The translations under genes were made by a program, and so were the position numbers. The notes beneath the pieces were generated by a model, which was not told the DNA's origin, made no database searches, and worked only from the letters and a program-made list of their open reading frames with translations. From contig CAUEFI010000010.1 of NCBI GenBank assembly GCA_958477305.1, forward strand, positions 53,639 to 117,638: DNA of 64,000 nt, given 5' to 3'. Numbering within the stretch: position 1 is the first letter of the stretch; each line of letters opens with the position of its first letter. Positions 42,738 to 52,078 of the stretch are shown here, piece after piece. Source of the stretch: HGM12998 sp900756495 (GTDB taxonomy: Bacteria > Bacillota > Clostridia > Oscillospirales > Oscillospiraceae).

Positions 42738-45179
42738 TCAGGCCTTTGGTTTGACAATGAGGTTGACCAGCTTATTTTTGACCAAAATAACCTTTACGAT
42801 GTCCATGCCGCCGATAAATTTCTGCACCTTGGGATCCTGGAGCGCTGCGGCCACCACGGCATCCTGCTCACTGTCCAGAGCGACCGTGATGGTAGCGCGG
42901 AGCTTGCCGCCCACCTGAACGGCCATGTTGACCTCAGCCGCCACGGTCTTGCTCTCGTCGTAGACCGGCCAGGGCTGCCTGCAGGCCATTCCCTTTCCCC
43001 CGGCGAAACCCAGGTTCTCCCACAGCTCCTCTACCATATGAGGTGCAAAGGGAGAGAGCATCAGGAGCAGCGCCTCATAGTCGCCCCGTGAACAGCCGTT
43101 GGCGTAAAAATCATTGACCAGAGCCATGAGTGCGGCGATGGCGGTGTTGAACTTCATGGCCTCGATATCGTCGGAAACCTTCTTAATGGCCTTGTGGACT
43201 GCACTCTCATTGGCAGGTGAATAATCCTCTCCTCCGGCGAGCTGCTCCGCCAGGTTCCAAACACGGTCCAGAAAACGCTTGCAGCCCTTGACGGCATTGG
43301 CACTCCAAGCAGCGGCTTTCTCAAAGTCGCCGATGAACATGATATACAGGCGCATGGTGTCTGCGCCGAACTCCGCCACCACATCGTTGGGATTGACCAC
43401 GTTGCCCCGGGACTTGGACATCTTCTCGCCGCCCTCGCCCAAAATCATGCCGTGGCTGGTGCGCTTCCGATAGGGCTCCTTCGTCGGCACCACGCCGATG
43501 TCATAGAGGAACTTATGCCAAAAACGGGAGTAGAGCAGATGGAGCGTCGTGTGCTCCATACCCCCGTTGTACCAGTCCACCGGGGACCAGTAATCCAGCG
43601 CCTCTTTGGAGGCCAGCGCCTTGTCGTTGTGGGGATCCATATAGCGCAGGAAATACCAGGAGGACCCCGCCCACTGGGGCATGGTATCGGTCTCCCGTCT
43701 AGCCGGTCCGCCGCAGTGGGGACAGGTGGTTTGCACCCAGTCGGTCATATGGGCCAGCGGGGACTCGCCGTTGTCGGTGGGCTCGTAGCTCTTCACATCA
43801 GGGAGCAGTAATGGCAGCTCCTCCTCCGGCAGGGGCACCCAGCCGCACTTGTCACACCAGACCATGGGGATGGGCTCGCCCCAATAGCGCTGCCGGGAGA
43901 ACACCCAGTCCCTCAGCTTGTAGTTGACCTGCTCGTGGCCAATCCCCTGCTCCTCCAACCACTTGGTGATGACGGGGATAGCCTCTCTGACGGTCATACC
44001 GTCCAGGAAGCCGGAGTTGACCATGATTCCGGTATCGTCCTTGGCCGTGAAGGCCTCCTTCTGGACATCCTCACCGCCGGAGACCACCTCGATGATCTCA
44101 CAGCCGAACTTCTTGGCAAAGGCCCAGTCCCTGGTGTCGTGGGCCGGGACTGCCATGATGGCGCCGGTGCCGTAAGAGGAGAGGACATAGTCGGAGATAA
44201 AGATGGGGATCTCCTTGCCATTGACAGGGTTCACAGCCCGCACACCCTGAAGCATAACGCCCGTCTTCTCCTTGTCGGCGGCCAACTCGGTGCGCTCAAA
44301 ATCGGACTTCTTGGCGGCGGCCTCAATATAGGCGTTGACCTCCCCCAGGTTGCCCAGCTTGTCCGCCCACTTTTTTACATATGCATGCTCAGGAGCCATA
44401 ACCATATAGGTCGCCCCGAAGAGGGTATCGGGCCGGGTGGTAAAGATGCGCAGCACATCCCCCTCCGTCGTCTGGAAATCCACCTCGGCGCCGGTGGAAC
44501 GGCCAATCCAGTTCTTCTGCTGGATCTTTACCCGCTCGATGAAGTCCAAATCGTCCAGGTCGTCGATGAGGCGCTGGGCGTACTCGGTGATCTTGAGCAT
44601 CCACTGGCTCTTCTCCTTGCGGACCACAGGGGCGCCGCAGCGCTCACAGACGCCCTCCACAACCTCTTCATTGGCCAGCACACACTTGCAGGAGGTACAC
44701 CAGTTCACGGGCATCGTGGTCTTGTATGCCAGGCCTTTTTTCCAGAGCTGAAGGAAAATCCACTGCGTCCACTTATAGTAGCTGGGATCGGTGGTATTGA
44801 TCACCCGGTCCCAGTCAAAAGAGTAGCCCAGCATCTTGAGCTGTCTGGTGAAGTTCTCAATGTTGTCGTGGGTCACCTTGGCAGGGTGGATGTGGTTTTT
44901 GATGGCATAATTCTCGGTGGGCAGGCCGAAGGCATCGTACCCCATAGGGAAGAGGACGTTGTAGCCGTCCATGCGTTTTTTTCGGGCCACCACGTCCATG
45001 GCGGTATAGGGCCGGGCGTGGCCCACGTGCAGGCCCTGGCCGGAGGGATAGGGGAACTCCACCAGGCCGTAGAACTTGGGCTTGTCCCCCCCGTTCACGG
45101 CGGCAAATGCCTTGGTCTCCTCCCATTTCTTCTGCCACTTGGGTTCAATGGATGCGAAATCGTACTTCAAATCTCTCAC
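42738..45179 (-). CDS. leuS: leucyl-tRNA synthetase
   Basis: An 813-residue class I synthetase. The HIGH motif is in 'PYPSGQGLHVGHARPYT', the KMSKS in 'GGEKMSKSRGN', a zinc-type Cys set in 'CTSCKC...CERCGAP', and an editing domain lies in between. GTG 45179 is preferred because AGAGGA lies just ahead and gives the usual N-terminus 'RDLKYDFASIEPKW'. ATG 45215 has no site and lies only about 10 bases past the predicted transcription start. No T-box leader is seen. Confidence 0.95.
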   Translation of the reverse strand: MRDLKYDFASIEPKWQKKWEETKAFAAVNGGDKPKFYGLVEFPYPSGQGLHVGHARPYTAMDVVARKKRMDGYNVLFPMGYDAFGLPTENYAIKNHIHPAKVTHDNIENFTRQLKMLGYSFDWDRVINTTDPSYYKWTQWIFLQLWKKGLAYKTTMPVNWCTSCKCVLANEEVVEGVCERCGAPVVRKEKSQWMLKITEYAQRLIDDLDDLDFIERVKIQQKNWIGRSTGAEVDFQTTEGDVLRIFTTRPDTLFGATYMVMAPEHAYVKKWADKLGNLGEVNAYIEAAAKKSDFERTELAADKEKTGVMLQGVRAVNPVNGKEIPIFISDYVLSSYGTGAIMAVPAHDTRDWAFAKKFGCEIIEVVSGGEDVQKEAFTAKDDTGIMVNSGFLDGMTVREAIPVITKWLEEQGIGHEQVNYKLRDWVFSRQRYWGEPIPMVWCDKCGWVPLPEEELPLLLPDVKSYEPTDNGESPLAHMTDWVQTTCPHCGGPARRETDTMPQWAGSSWYFLRYMDPHNDKALASKEALDYWSPVDWYNGGMEHTTLHLLYSRFWHKFLYDIGVVPTKEPYRKRTSHGMILGEGGEKMSKSRGNVVNPNDVVAEFGADTMRLYIMFIGDFEKAAAWSANAVKGCKRFLDRVWNLAEQLAGGEDYSPANESAVHKAIKKVSDDIEAMKFNTAIAALMALVNDFYANGCSRGDYEALLLMLSPFAPHMVEELWENLGFAGGKGMACRQPWPVYDESKTVAAEVNMAVQVGGKLRATITVALDSEQDAVVAAALQDPKVQKFIGGMDIVKVILVKNKLVNLIVKPKA

Positions 45180-45230
45180 GCTTTCCTCTGAATCTATCGT
45201 CTTCGCCTCAGGCATGATGCAATCTGTGAT

Positions 45231-45259
45231 ATTATACTGGAAAAGCGTCCGGATTTCAA
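45231..45259 (-). promoter_or_regulatory. promoter of leuS
   Basis: On the minus strand TTGAAA (45254-45259), 17 bases, TATAAT (45231-45236). Confidence 0.75.
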
Positions 45260-45331
45260 GAGGAACCCTGGAAAAGCGAGAGGCGGGCCGTAAAACCGCC
45301 GGCCGGCTCTCCCATTTTTTAATATGCGCTT

Positions 45332-46630
45332 CTACTCCAGAGGGATATGCACTGTCTGTCCTTCCAGTACGTCGTAGCGCTGGACAAAAAACCAGAACTG
45401 GGTCACCTTGTCCGCATCCCGCACGCAGGATTCCGCGCTGGGCGTCATGACCACGGTGATGGCACCGTCGGAGCGATCCTTGTACCGCTCCACCCGCACA
45501 TCATCAAAAAGATCGTTGCCCTCTGCGTCCATGAGATGGGGAGTCAACGCATTGATAATCCGACTGAAGCTGTTATTAGTCGCCCCTACCGGCTTCATCT
45601 CGATCATAATCTGTCCTCCCTCAGCCGTGTAAGAGATCGGGACATAGCCGCCGTCCGGGTTGCCCGGGTCCTCACAGGGCAACTCATCCACCGCCACCGT
45701 CTTTCGGGGAGAAGCAGGGCCTACATCACAGGTTGGAATCAGCTCCAGGTTCTTCAGCATGCTCACATCTCCAAACAGCTCATATATGTCAACGCAGTAT
45801 CCCTCCGGATCCCAATGGTGGTTAACCCAAACCTCAGAAAAGGGAATATAGGTCCCGCTGTCCCCGTCCCGCAGGACGAAGTCCGCTCCAAAGGCATCGT
45901 GTCCCTCCACCTTCTCCCGGCACAGCGTGAGCAGAGCGCCCAGCGGGGAGCGCTCCAGAGAGATTACATCCACCTGTACGTCCTGGCCCTGGATCATAGC
46001 GGTAAAGGTCACGTCCGAGTCAAATCGTTCGCTCTGGATGGGACGTGCCGTAAAGTCCAGGCTGAACTCCCCCACCAGCTTCCACCCGCCGTTGTCGTCC
46101 CGCTCATAATCACCGCCCCGCAGCTGAACGGTTTCTCCATCCGTCAAGGGGCGGCGGAGAAGAAATCGCCAGGCACCATATACCGTGTGTGTGTCCGCCA
46201 AGTAAGCCTGCGGCTCAAAACTGTTGTTGTAGCCCTCCTGGGAGATCTCCTCCTCGCCGGAGTACAGATAAAACCCAGGCATGTACGCAATCGTCTGGAA
46301 CCCGTCATCCCGCCTTTCCGCCTGGAGCCGCTCCAGCTCCTCCTGTGTCACCACCGGCTCCCGGAAACGGACTGAGTAAAAAATCGTGCAGAAGGTCCTG
46401 TCCATGACCACCTGGTCTACGGTGACCACGTCCCCGTTCTCCGCCGTCACCGACTTTCCAACCTTCTGGGCATAGGTCTCATAGATCTCATTCATACCCA
46501 GATAGGCATACTCGTCCCGCTCCTTCAGAAACTCAAAGGCCCCCATACAGTAGGCCGCTGCCGTGGCCGCCGCCATAGCGCACACCACCGCCGATTTCCT
46601 CCCTCTCATAGAGCGCTCTGTTTCATACAC
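45332..46630 (-). CDS. DUF4179-like extracytoplasmic protein
   Basis: A 432-residue protein with a short N-terminus, one membrane helix (about 14-30) and a long outer region. The outer region has the alternation seen in the DUF4179 anti-sigma protein at 47625 ('VTVDQVVMDRTFCTIFYSV' compares with 'LTVEHIAVDDAFVTLYYTV'). The cytoplasmic sigma-binding part is absent. Neither ATG 46630 nor 46609 has a clear site, so the start is uncertain. It probably duplicated from the DUF4179 gene nearby; ligand unknown. Confidence 0.7.
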   Translation of the reverse strand: MYETERSMRGRKSAVVCAMAAATAAAYCMGAFEFLKERDEYAYLGMNEIYETYAQKVGKSVTAENGDVVTVDQVVMDRTFCTIFYSVRFREPVVTQEELERLQAERRDDGFQTIAYMPGFYLYSGEEEISQEGYNNSFEPQAYLADTHTVYGAWRFLLRRPLTDGETVQLRGGDYERDDNGGWKLVGEFSLDFTARPIQSERFDSDVTFTAMIQGQDVQVDVISLERSPLGALLTLCREKVEGHDAFGADFVLRDGDSGTYIPFSEVWVNHHWDPEGYCVDIYELFGDVSMLKNLELIPTCDVGPASPRKTVAVDELPCEDPGNPDGGYVPISYTAEGGQIMIEMKPVGATNNSFSRIINALTPHLMDAEGNDLFDDVRVERYKDRSDGAITVVMTPSAESCVRDADKVTQFWFFVQRYDVLEGQTVHIPLE

Positions 46631-46666
46631 GTTTCAGCGCCGAAAAAGGTTACAAAAATATGAAAA

Positions 46667-46695
46667 CAGCGGACGGCCCTTCGGGCTGTCCGCTG
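46667..46695 (-). terminator. intrinsic terminator
   Basis: A 13-bp stem with one G-T pair (46667-46679 with 46683-46695), followed on the minus strand by TTTTCATATTTTTG; after the gene at 46717. Confidence 0.75.
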
Positions 46696-46716
46696 CAGAA
46701 CAACGGGATGATATCG

Positions 46717-47469
46717 CTATGTATGCCGGCTTAGTCTGCTGTCCCAGCATATCAGGCCAATCATAATCAGCAGCCAGAGCAACAGGATAACAGGGGCCGC
46801 AATAAGGGCATCCATGTGCTGGAGGGACAACAGGAAAGCGAAGCAGGCCAAGTAGGTAATCAAAATTTTCAGCACATTGATTATCACGCCCCTCAGCAGG
46901 AATACACCCACCCCGATCAGAAACACGTGGGCCAGCAGCCCCATGGCAAAAACGCCGCCGCCTACAATGATCAGACTGGCCAGCATACATATGACACGCT
47001 GGGCCGTTTCGGCCAGCTGTACCACCTGGGCAGAAAAGAAATCCATGATAACAATGGCAAGCCAGGCTGCCATAAACGTAAATAGGGTCTGAAGAAGAAA
47101 GTAAGCCGTCTTCTCCAAAAAATTCCCGCCCAGTCCCACCAGCAACAGCCTGGCCAGTGAAGAGCCGATGCAGAAAATCACTGTAACCAACACCGCCTGC
47201 ATGACCTCATTCCAGAACGCCAACTCACTTGGGATGCTCTGCGCGCCTATCAGCAGCAGATCAGGTACTGCACCAGAGAGCAGGCCTCCGATAATCCCAT
47301 TCATCAGGTCGTAGAGCAAGTTGCCAAAGGGCAGCACATTCGCCAGGGCCAACAGCACATCCTGCGGCGCCGGGTTGGGCGACAGTGCACAGGCAAGGGT
47401 AAAAAACGGCGGCAGCAGAATCACCCACAGCAGGAGCACCGCAATTAACTTAATTGCACCGCGCAGCAC
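46717..47469 (-). CDS. unknown multi-spanning membrane protein
   Basis: A 250-residue protein with six or seven membrane helices and little outside them; the end carries two basic residues and a Trp. GTG 47469 has AAAGGAGGG upstream. No family was recognised. It lies between the two DUF4179-type genes. Confidence 0.7.
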   Translation of the reverse strand: MLRGAIKLIAVLLLWVILLPPFFTLACALSPNPAPQDVLLALANVLPFGNLLYDLMNGIIGGLLSGAVPDLLLIGAQSIPSELAFWNEVMQAVLVTVIFCIGSSLARLLLVGLGGNFLEKTAYFLLQTLFTFMAAWLAIVIMDFFSAQVVQLAETAQRVICMLASLIIVGGGVFAMGLLAHVFLIGVGVFLLRGVIINVLKILITYLACFAFLLSLQHMDALIAAPVILLLWLLIMIGLICWDSRLSRHT

Positions 47470-47624
47470 ACGGTTTCCCTCCTTTTGAATAGGATCTCCC
47501 CATCCTCATCTCTATATCTTTTTTTACCATAACTGTCTCCTTTTGTCCAGACTATTCCACCTAGGCGACAAATAGGACCCCGGAGAGGGTAATCTCTCCG
47601 GGGCCCTGAATGGAAAACAGATAT

Positions 47625-48986
47625 CTATTCGAAATCAATGGTCACCGCCTGATCCTCCAGCAGCTCGATGGTGCCATTTGGCTGCGAGAAGGACACTCCG
47701 GCCGTCTGGGCAATCTGCTCCTCCGCGGCGTCCGGATAGGAGATCGTCACCGTCCAAAGTCCGGTCTCCATGTCATACGCCCGCTCCAAGCGGGTCTCCC
47801 CCAACTCTACCGGCGCTCCCGTCCCATCCAGCAGAGTGAACTCAGCTCCATATCCGCTGTAGCCCAGTTCGCGCCATGCATCTCCGGTTTGAAACACGCC
47901 CACCGCCTCCGAAGGCCCTATCTCCAGGGACAAGAGGGTGTAGCCCTGTTCCGCGTGGCCGTCGGTGAGCGGCAGGCTGTCCAGCGCCCCGAACACCTCG
48001 TGGTTCCCGCCCGACTCTCCATCCTCGCCGCTCCACTGCCATGGGACAATGGTGATGGACGTCATATCGGTACGTCCTCCGTAGAACTCCACAAAGTTGG
48101 ACACAGGCAGAATGGGACGGGATACCGTGCCGTACCGCTTATGGGGCAGCACGGTTCCCTGGTCGTCCATCAGGATGAACTGTGTCAGCGGCGGCCCCTC
48201 TCCCGCCTCGGTCAGCACCAGTCCTCCTCCGGAGGGGGCCACCACCACCTTGTCCGCCGTCACTTTATGACCCATCATCCGGAAGCTCTGGCGCGGCTCA
48301 GCCACCAGGCTCTCAGCGGCCGGGGCGCTCTTGTCCACCGATAGGGACAGATGCCAGGAACCGAAGACGCCCCAAATGAGCTCGTCGGAATAGACCTCCA
48401 GCTCCACTACGTCGGGCAGGGCGCGGAGCACAGGGCTGCGCTGGATGACCCGGAGGGTACTGCCGTCCACCAGCTCGGTCTCAATATCGGAGCGCCAGAA
48501 CTCCAGGTAGTCCCCATCCGCCATGAGCCTCAGGCTCCAGATCTCGGGCTTCCCGTCCCGTACGGGGATGGAAGCCTCGCCGGTGACGGTATAGTAGAGC
48601 GTTACAAAGGCGTCGTCTACTGCGATATGCTCCACCGTCAGGGTATATCCCTGGTCGGTCACCGACGCGCCGACAGCAGCAGAGAAGGGCTGTGGTTCAA
48701 TCTCCTCCGAGAGCCGGCGGAATTCGGCCGGGATCTCCGACTGGTCAACGGCTTCCGCAATCATGGTCAGAACCGCGGGGGATGCCGCCACGCCGCCTGC
48801 ACACAGGGCGGCCGCTATGGCGGCTGCTATCAGTCCCCGGCGCAGGCGGCGGGATCTGCCCGCTATGTTTGCCTTCCCGGCGGGCAGTTCTTCCAGGGCC
48901 GCGGACAGCCGGTGTTCAAATCCCGCCGGTACGGGACAGTCTTCGGTATGGGCGCGTGCACGCATCCGCTCGTCAAACGTATTCAT
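47625..48986 (-). CDS. DUF4179-domain anti-sigma factor
   Basis: A 453-residue protein with a cytoplasmic N-terminus (about 1-45) carrying 'PVPAGFEHRLSAALEELPAG', one membrane helix (about 50-70) and a long outer DUF4179 region. It overlaps the ECF sigma gene by ATGA, the usual layout for a sigma/anti-sigma pair. It probably holds the sigma factor at the membrane until an outer signal arrives. Confidence 0.85.
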   Translation of the reverse strand: MNTFDERMRARAHTEDCPVPAGFEHRLSAALEELPAGKANIAGRSRRLRRGLIAAAIAAALCAGGVAASPAVLTMIAEAVDQSEIPAEFRRLSEEIEPQPFSAAVGASVTDQGYTLTVEHIAVDDAFVTLYYTVTGEASIPVRDGKPEIWSLRLMADGDYLEFWRSDIETELVDGSTLRVIQRSPVLRALPDVVELEVYSDELIWGVFGSWHLSLSVDKSAPAAESLVAEPRQSFRMMGHKVTADKVVVAPSGGGLVLTEAGEGPPLTQFILMDDQGTVLPHKRYGTVSRPILPVSNFVEFYGGRTDMTSITIVPWQWSGEDGESGGNHEVFGALDSLPLTDGHAEQGYTLLSLEIGPSEAVGVFQTGDAWRELGYSGYGAEFTLLDGTGAPVELGETRLERAYDMETGLWTVTISYPDAAEEQIAQTAGVSFSQPNGTIELLEDQAVTIDFE

Positions 48987-49492
48987 ACATCTTCCTCCTC
49001 CAAAAGAGTTTTCAGCCGGTTCCTGGCGCGTGAGAGCCGGGACTTCACCGTTCCCTTGGCGATGCCCAGGGTTTTGGCAATCTCAGCTTCCGTCATATCC
49101 TCATAGTAGAACAGGGTGACCACCGCCCGGCTGTCCGCCGGGAGGCGGCACACCGCCTCCCACAGGCCGGAGGCAGGCGTCTCCGGCGCTGCCCCGGCCA
49201 TGAGTTCCAGCTCGTCCCCCGGCACCGTCGTCACACGGCTGTTTTTCCGCCGCTGTTCCCGGGCGCAGTTGACGGTAATTCTGATGAGCCAGGGACGCAG
49301 GGCGGCGGAGCTCTTTAGCCCGCCATAGGCTTTCCAGGCACGGAGCACCGCCTCCCCCACCGCGTCCTCGGCATCAGCGTCACTGTCCGTGCAGGCCCGT
49401 GCCGCCCGAAACATCGCTCTGCCGTATGCTGTCACCGCCGCCGCAAAGGTCTCCCGCGCCGTCGGCGCAGCCCCAGTTTGAATCAGCTCCAT
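48983..49492 (-). CDS. ECF-type RNA polymerase sigma factor
   Basis: A 169-residue sigma-70 family factor. Region 2 is seen in 'ADAEDAVGEAVLRAWKAYGG' and 'ALRPWLIRITVNCAREQRRK', region 4 in 'LPADSRAVVTLFYYEDMTEA' and 'AKTLGIAKGTVKSRLSRARN'. ATG 49492 has GAGGTG 8 bases upstream. It is co-transcribed with the DUF4179 anti-sigma gene. The regulon is not evident. Confidence 0.92.
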   Translation of the reverse strand: MELIQTGAAPTARETFAAAVTAYGRAMFRAARACTDSDADAEDAVGEAVLRAWKAYGGLKSSAALRPWLIRITVNCAREQRRKNSRVTTVPGDELELMAGAAPETPASGLWEAVCRLPADSRAVVTLFYYEDMTEAEIAKTLGIAKGTVKSRLSRARNRLKTLLEEEDV

Positions 49493-49582
49493 CCGCCGCT
49501 CACCTCTTCTTTTCACTGTCCGGACATCCTTAAGATGCACGAGCGGTACAAAAGGTTCCCATGGGGAAAGAACAGCGCCCAA

Positions 49583-49613
49583 AAAGGGCCGAAGCCGGAG
49601 GCTTCGGCCCTTT
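49583..49613 (-). terminator. intrinsic terminator
   Basis: A 14-bp stem (49583-49596 with 49600-49613), followed on the minus strand by TTTTT, after the gene ending at 49644. Confidence 0.85.
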
Positions 49614-49643
49614 AGCCTGTTGAAAGCTTTCTGTTCCCGATCC

Positions 49644-50198
49644 TCAGACCTGCTTTCCCCGTTTCCGCCTTCTCCAGAACACCCAGAGCAGAAGCAGCGT
49701 CACCACTGCCACCGCCGCGACCAGTACGGCGGCCAGGATTTGCTGTTGAACTGCCGCAGCCTCTGCCTGGGCAGCGGCAGCCTCCACCTGCCCGATGACG
49801 GTCTGGTTGGGCGTCAGGCTCCCACCGCCTGGATCGGAGAGGCAGATCCAGACGAAGCGGTGCCCATAAATATACCCCGTATAACCCCAGAAATTCCCGT
49901 CAGCGTCCACATAGCAGGGGGAGAGGGCGTTGGCAGGGTAGTCCTCCACCGTAAGGCTCGTCTCCGGCTCCGCCGCGCCGGGATAGAGCCACAGGGCCGT
50001 CTCCACCGGCCCCTCCAGCGCATCTGCGTAGGCCGTATCAAAATCCACAAACTGCGCTCCATACAGGCTCTCAAATGCAGCTGTGGCGGGGGCGGGCTCC
50101 GGTGGCTTCTGGCCGGGAACCACCACGTCGGCCCGGGCGGAGACGGGCAGTACCGCCAGGGCCAAGAGCAGCGAGCAGAGCAGGATTCTCTTTTTCAT
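49644..50198 (-). CDS. secreted, membrane-anchored protein of unknown function
   Basis: A 184-residue protein with a cleavable signal peptide ('LLCSLLLALAVLPVSARA'), a Pro-rich start of the mature part, and an outer domain with 'CYVDADGNFWGYTGYIYGHR'. A C-terminal membrane helix and basic tail follow (about 150-184). GGAGGT precedes ATG 50198, whose A is also the last base of the previous stop (TGATG). It is the last gene of the MFS operon. Confidence 0.75.
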   Translation of the reverse strand: MKKRILLCSLLLALAVLPVSARADVVVPGQKPPEPAPATAAFESLYGAQFVDFDTAYADALEGPVETALWLYPGAAEPETSLTVEDYPANALSPCYVDADGNFWGYTGYIYGHRFVWICLSDPGGGSLTPNQTVIGQVEAAAAQAEAAAVQQQILAAVLVAAVAVVTLLLLWVFWRRRKRGKQV

Positions 50199-50512
50199 CA
50201 CAGCATACCTCCAATTATAAGTCCCAGCAAAAAAGAAGCGGCATTGGCACACAGCGCCAGTGAAAAGGGAGCGCGGATATTCTCAGCACACAGGCGGAAA
50301 ATCAGCCCCTCAACTCCTGCTGCGGCACACTCCAGCAGAAGCAGGAGCCATACCGCCGGAACGAGCAGGTGGAGGAGAACCACCACCGGGTTGGTCAGCA
50401 CATTGACCAGCGTACACAGCAGAAGGTCCCGCCGCCGTGCGCCCCACAGCAGGGCAATCGGAAGCTCGATGGCCAGCGTCAGCCCCAGGCAGGTAAGAAA
50501 ATAAGTCAACAC
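50198..50512 (-). CDS. small integral membrane protein
   Basis: A 104-residue protein with three membrane helices ('YFLTCLGLTLAIELPIALL', 'LLHLLVPAVWLLLLLECAA' and a C-terminal one). The GTG at 50512 overlaps the MFS stop; AAGGG lies 10 bases upstream. Its own stop overlaps the start of the next gene, so all three are translationally coupled. Function unknown. Confidence 0.7.
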   Translation of the reverse strand: MLTYFLTCLGLTLAIELPIALLWGARRRDLLLCTLVNVLTNPVVVLLHLLVPAVWLLLLLECAAAGVEGLIFRLCAENIRAPFSLALCANAASFLLGLIIGGML

Positions 50513-51504
50513 CGGCGCGCCGCCCTTCTCAGGCCCAGCACCAGCAGGGGCAGGGAGCAGGCCGCCCCTGCTGCACACGGAACCGCTCCTCCCGCCGGGA
50601 GAGGGACACCCAGCAAGACGGGCAGCACGCCCAGGAACAGGGCGAAGGTAAGCAGTCCGAAGGCCAGTCCTCCAGCCCCCCGGAGATACCGGGCCGCCCC
50701 CCACAGTGTCAGGGGCATCGTCATGTTGAAGAGGCAGACGGCCGTCAGGCCCAAAACGGCCCCCTCTGAAAACAGGAAGCAGGGGACGGCCAGCGCCAGG
50801 GAAATCCAAGCGGTTCGCATACGGCCGAAACGGTCGGCCAGCAGGCCCCCCGCCGCCTTTCCTCCCACCACGGCGCATGCCAGGAGCAGCCCCAGTTCCC
50901 CCTTCCAGGGAAAGGCGAACAGATTTCCCAGAAGAGACCGCAGCAGCACCACAACGAAGAGGCAGATCAGCGGAGGCAGGTCCTCCGGCCCGCCCTCCAG
51001 TTCCAGGGAGAGGGGCATGCGGAAGACATCCCGCCCTGCCAGCGCCAGCGCCGCGCCAAGCGCCAGAAGGCCCATCCAGAACAGGGCGCCGGGCAGAGCA
51101 GTCCGGACAGAGAGCAGTCCGCCCAAATAGATGCCCATGGCCCCCGGCGAGACAAAGAGCCCCAGGGGGCCGCAACCCTCTCCGGCACTGAGCGTATACA
51201 GCCCTCCCCCCACATGGAAGCAGGCGTTGCCCAGTCCGGCGCAGATCGCGGCGGGAATCAGGCCGGGCAATCCCCAGGCCAGGGCTGCGAGGCCGCAGCC
51301 CAGGACGGAGAACCGGCGGGCGCCCCCCAGGGCGTCGGCCAGCAGCCCCACCGGCATCTGGACGGCAAAGGCAAAGAAGTTGTAGATCAGCAGAGCTGTG
51401 ACGGCGGCTCCGCCGTCGTCCAGCCGTCCCAGGACCAGTGCGGCGCAGGAAAAATCCACCCAGAAGTGGGCGGCGGCGTAGAGCGGCAGCGCGCGTAATT
51501 TCAT
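50506..51504 (-). CDS. MFS transporter
   Basis: A 332-residue permease with about eleven membrane helices, short for the family. It has the loop motif 'GLLADALGGARR' after helix 2 and 'GLLADRFGRMRTAW' in the second half. It resembles the fosmidomycin-resistance-like group. AGGGGGA precedes the ATG. Substrate unknown; first gene of a three-gene operon. Confidence 0.8.
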   Translation of the reverse strand: MKLRALPLYAAAHFWVDFSCAALVLGRLDDGGAAVTALLIYNFFAFAVQMPVGLLADALGGARRFSVLGCGLAALAWGLPGLIPAAICAGLGNACFHVGGGLYTLSAGEGCGPLGLFVSPGAMGIYLGGLLSVRTALPGALFWMGLLALGAALALAGRDVFRMPLSLELEGGPEDLPPLICLFVVVLLRSLLGNLFAFPWKGELGLLLACAVVGGKAAGGLLADRFGRMRTAWISLALAVPCFLFSEGAVLGLTAVCLFNMTMPLTLWGAARYLRGAGGLAFGLLTFALFLGVLPVLLGVPLPAGGAVPCAAGAACSLPLLVLGLRRAARRC

Positions 51505-51658
51505 GGGCGCATCTTCCCCCTCTTATCACGCTCTGAAGCGTATTCTGTCGTTATCTTATCAGACGCTTTCAAATGGTATTTGTTCCGTGCTTCTCGCGGA
51601 CAATTTGTCCCGCCGCCTGTGTCTGTGATTGCCCCGGCGCAGCCCTTCCGCAGATCAA

Positions 51659-51689
51659 AATAGGCGCAGGAAGCATTCCTGCGCCTATT
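51659..51689 (-). terminator. intrinsic terminator of the rsfS operon
   Basis: A 14-bp stem (51659-51672 with 51676-51689), followed on the minus strand by TTTTGAT, just past rsfS. Confidence 0.8.
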
Positions 51690-51697
51690 CCATATCT

Positions 51698-52057
51698 TCA
51701 GATTCCAGACACAATTCCGTTCAAATCCACCGGCTTGGCATCGCCCCAGAGGCGCTCCAGATCGTAAAACTTTCTCGCCTCATCCATAAAAATGTGAACC
51801 ACTACGCTGGAGAAGTCCAGCAGCACCCACGTGCCGCCCCGGTGTCCCTCCACATGATGCGGGGGCTCGCCCGCGTCTTTGAGCGTCTTCTCACAGATAT
51901 CGGCCAGCGCCTTAATCTGCGTGGTTGAGGTAGCGGTACAGATCACAAAATAGTCGGCCAGGGTGGTGAGGCCGGCAGTCTCCAGCACCTTAATCTCCTG
52001 CCCTTTTTTGTCGTCCAGGGCCTTGGCTGCGGTGAGGGCAATTTCCTTTGGCGTCAT
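51698..52057 (-). CDS. rsfS: ribosome silencing factor
   Basis: A 119-residue protein that binds L14 and blocks subunit joining. Family marks are 'DKKGQEIKVLETAGLTTLAD', 'YFVICTATSTTQIKALAD', 'GGTWVLLDFSSVVVHIF' and the end 'RKFYDLERLWGDAK'. AAAGGAG precedes the ATG. It follows the LCP gene closely. Confidence 0.95.
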   Translation of the reverse strand: MTPKEIALTAAKALDDKKGQEIKVLETAGLTTLADYFVICTATSTTQIKALADICEKTLKDAGEPPHHVEGHRGGTWVLLDFSSVVVHIFMDEARKFYDLERLWGDAKPVDLNGIVSGI

Positions 52058-52078
52058 AAGCAGCTCTCCTTTTCTCTG

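Noticed and set aside
43935..45191. 418-codon plus-strand frame over leuS
   Set aside because: Complement of leuS; composition is shadow-like.
50198..51529. 443-codon frame across the MFS gene on the minus strand
   Set aside because: Its first 340 codons are the MFS gene in another frame, with Arg/Gly/Pro-rich nonsense. Only the last 105 codons, from GTG 50512, look like a real small membrane protein, and I kept those.
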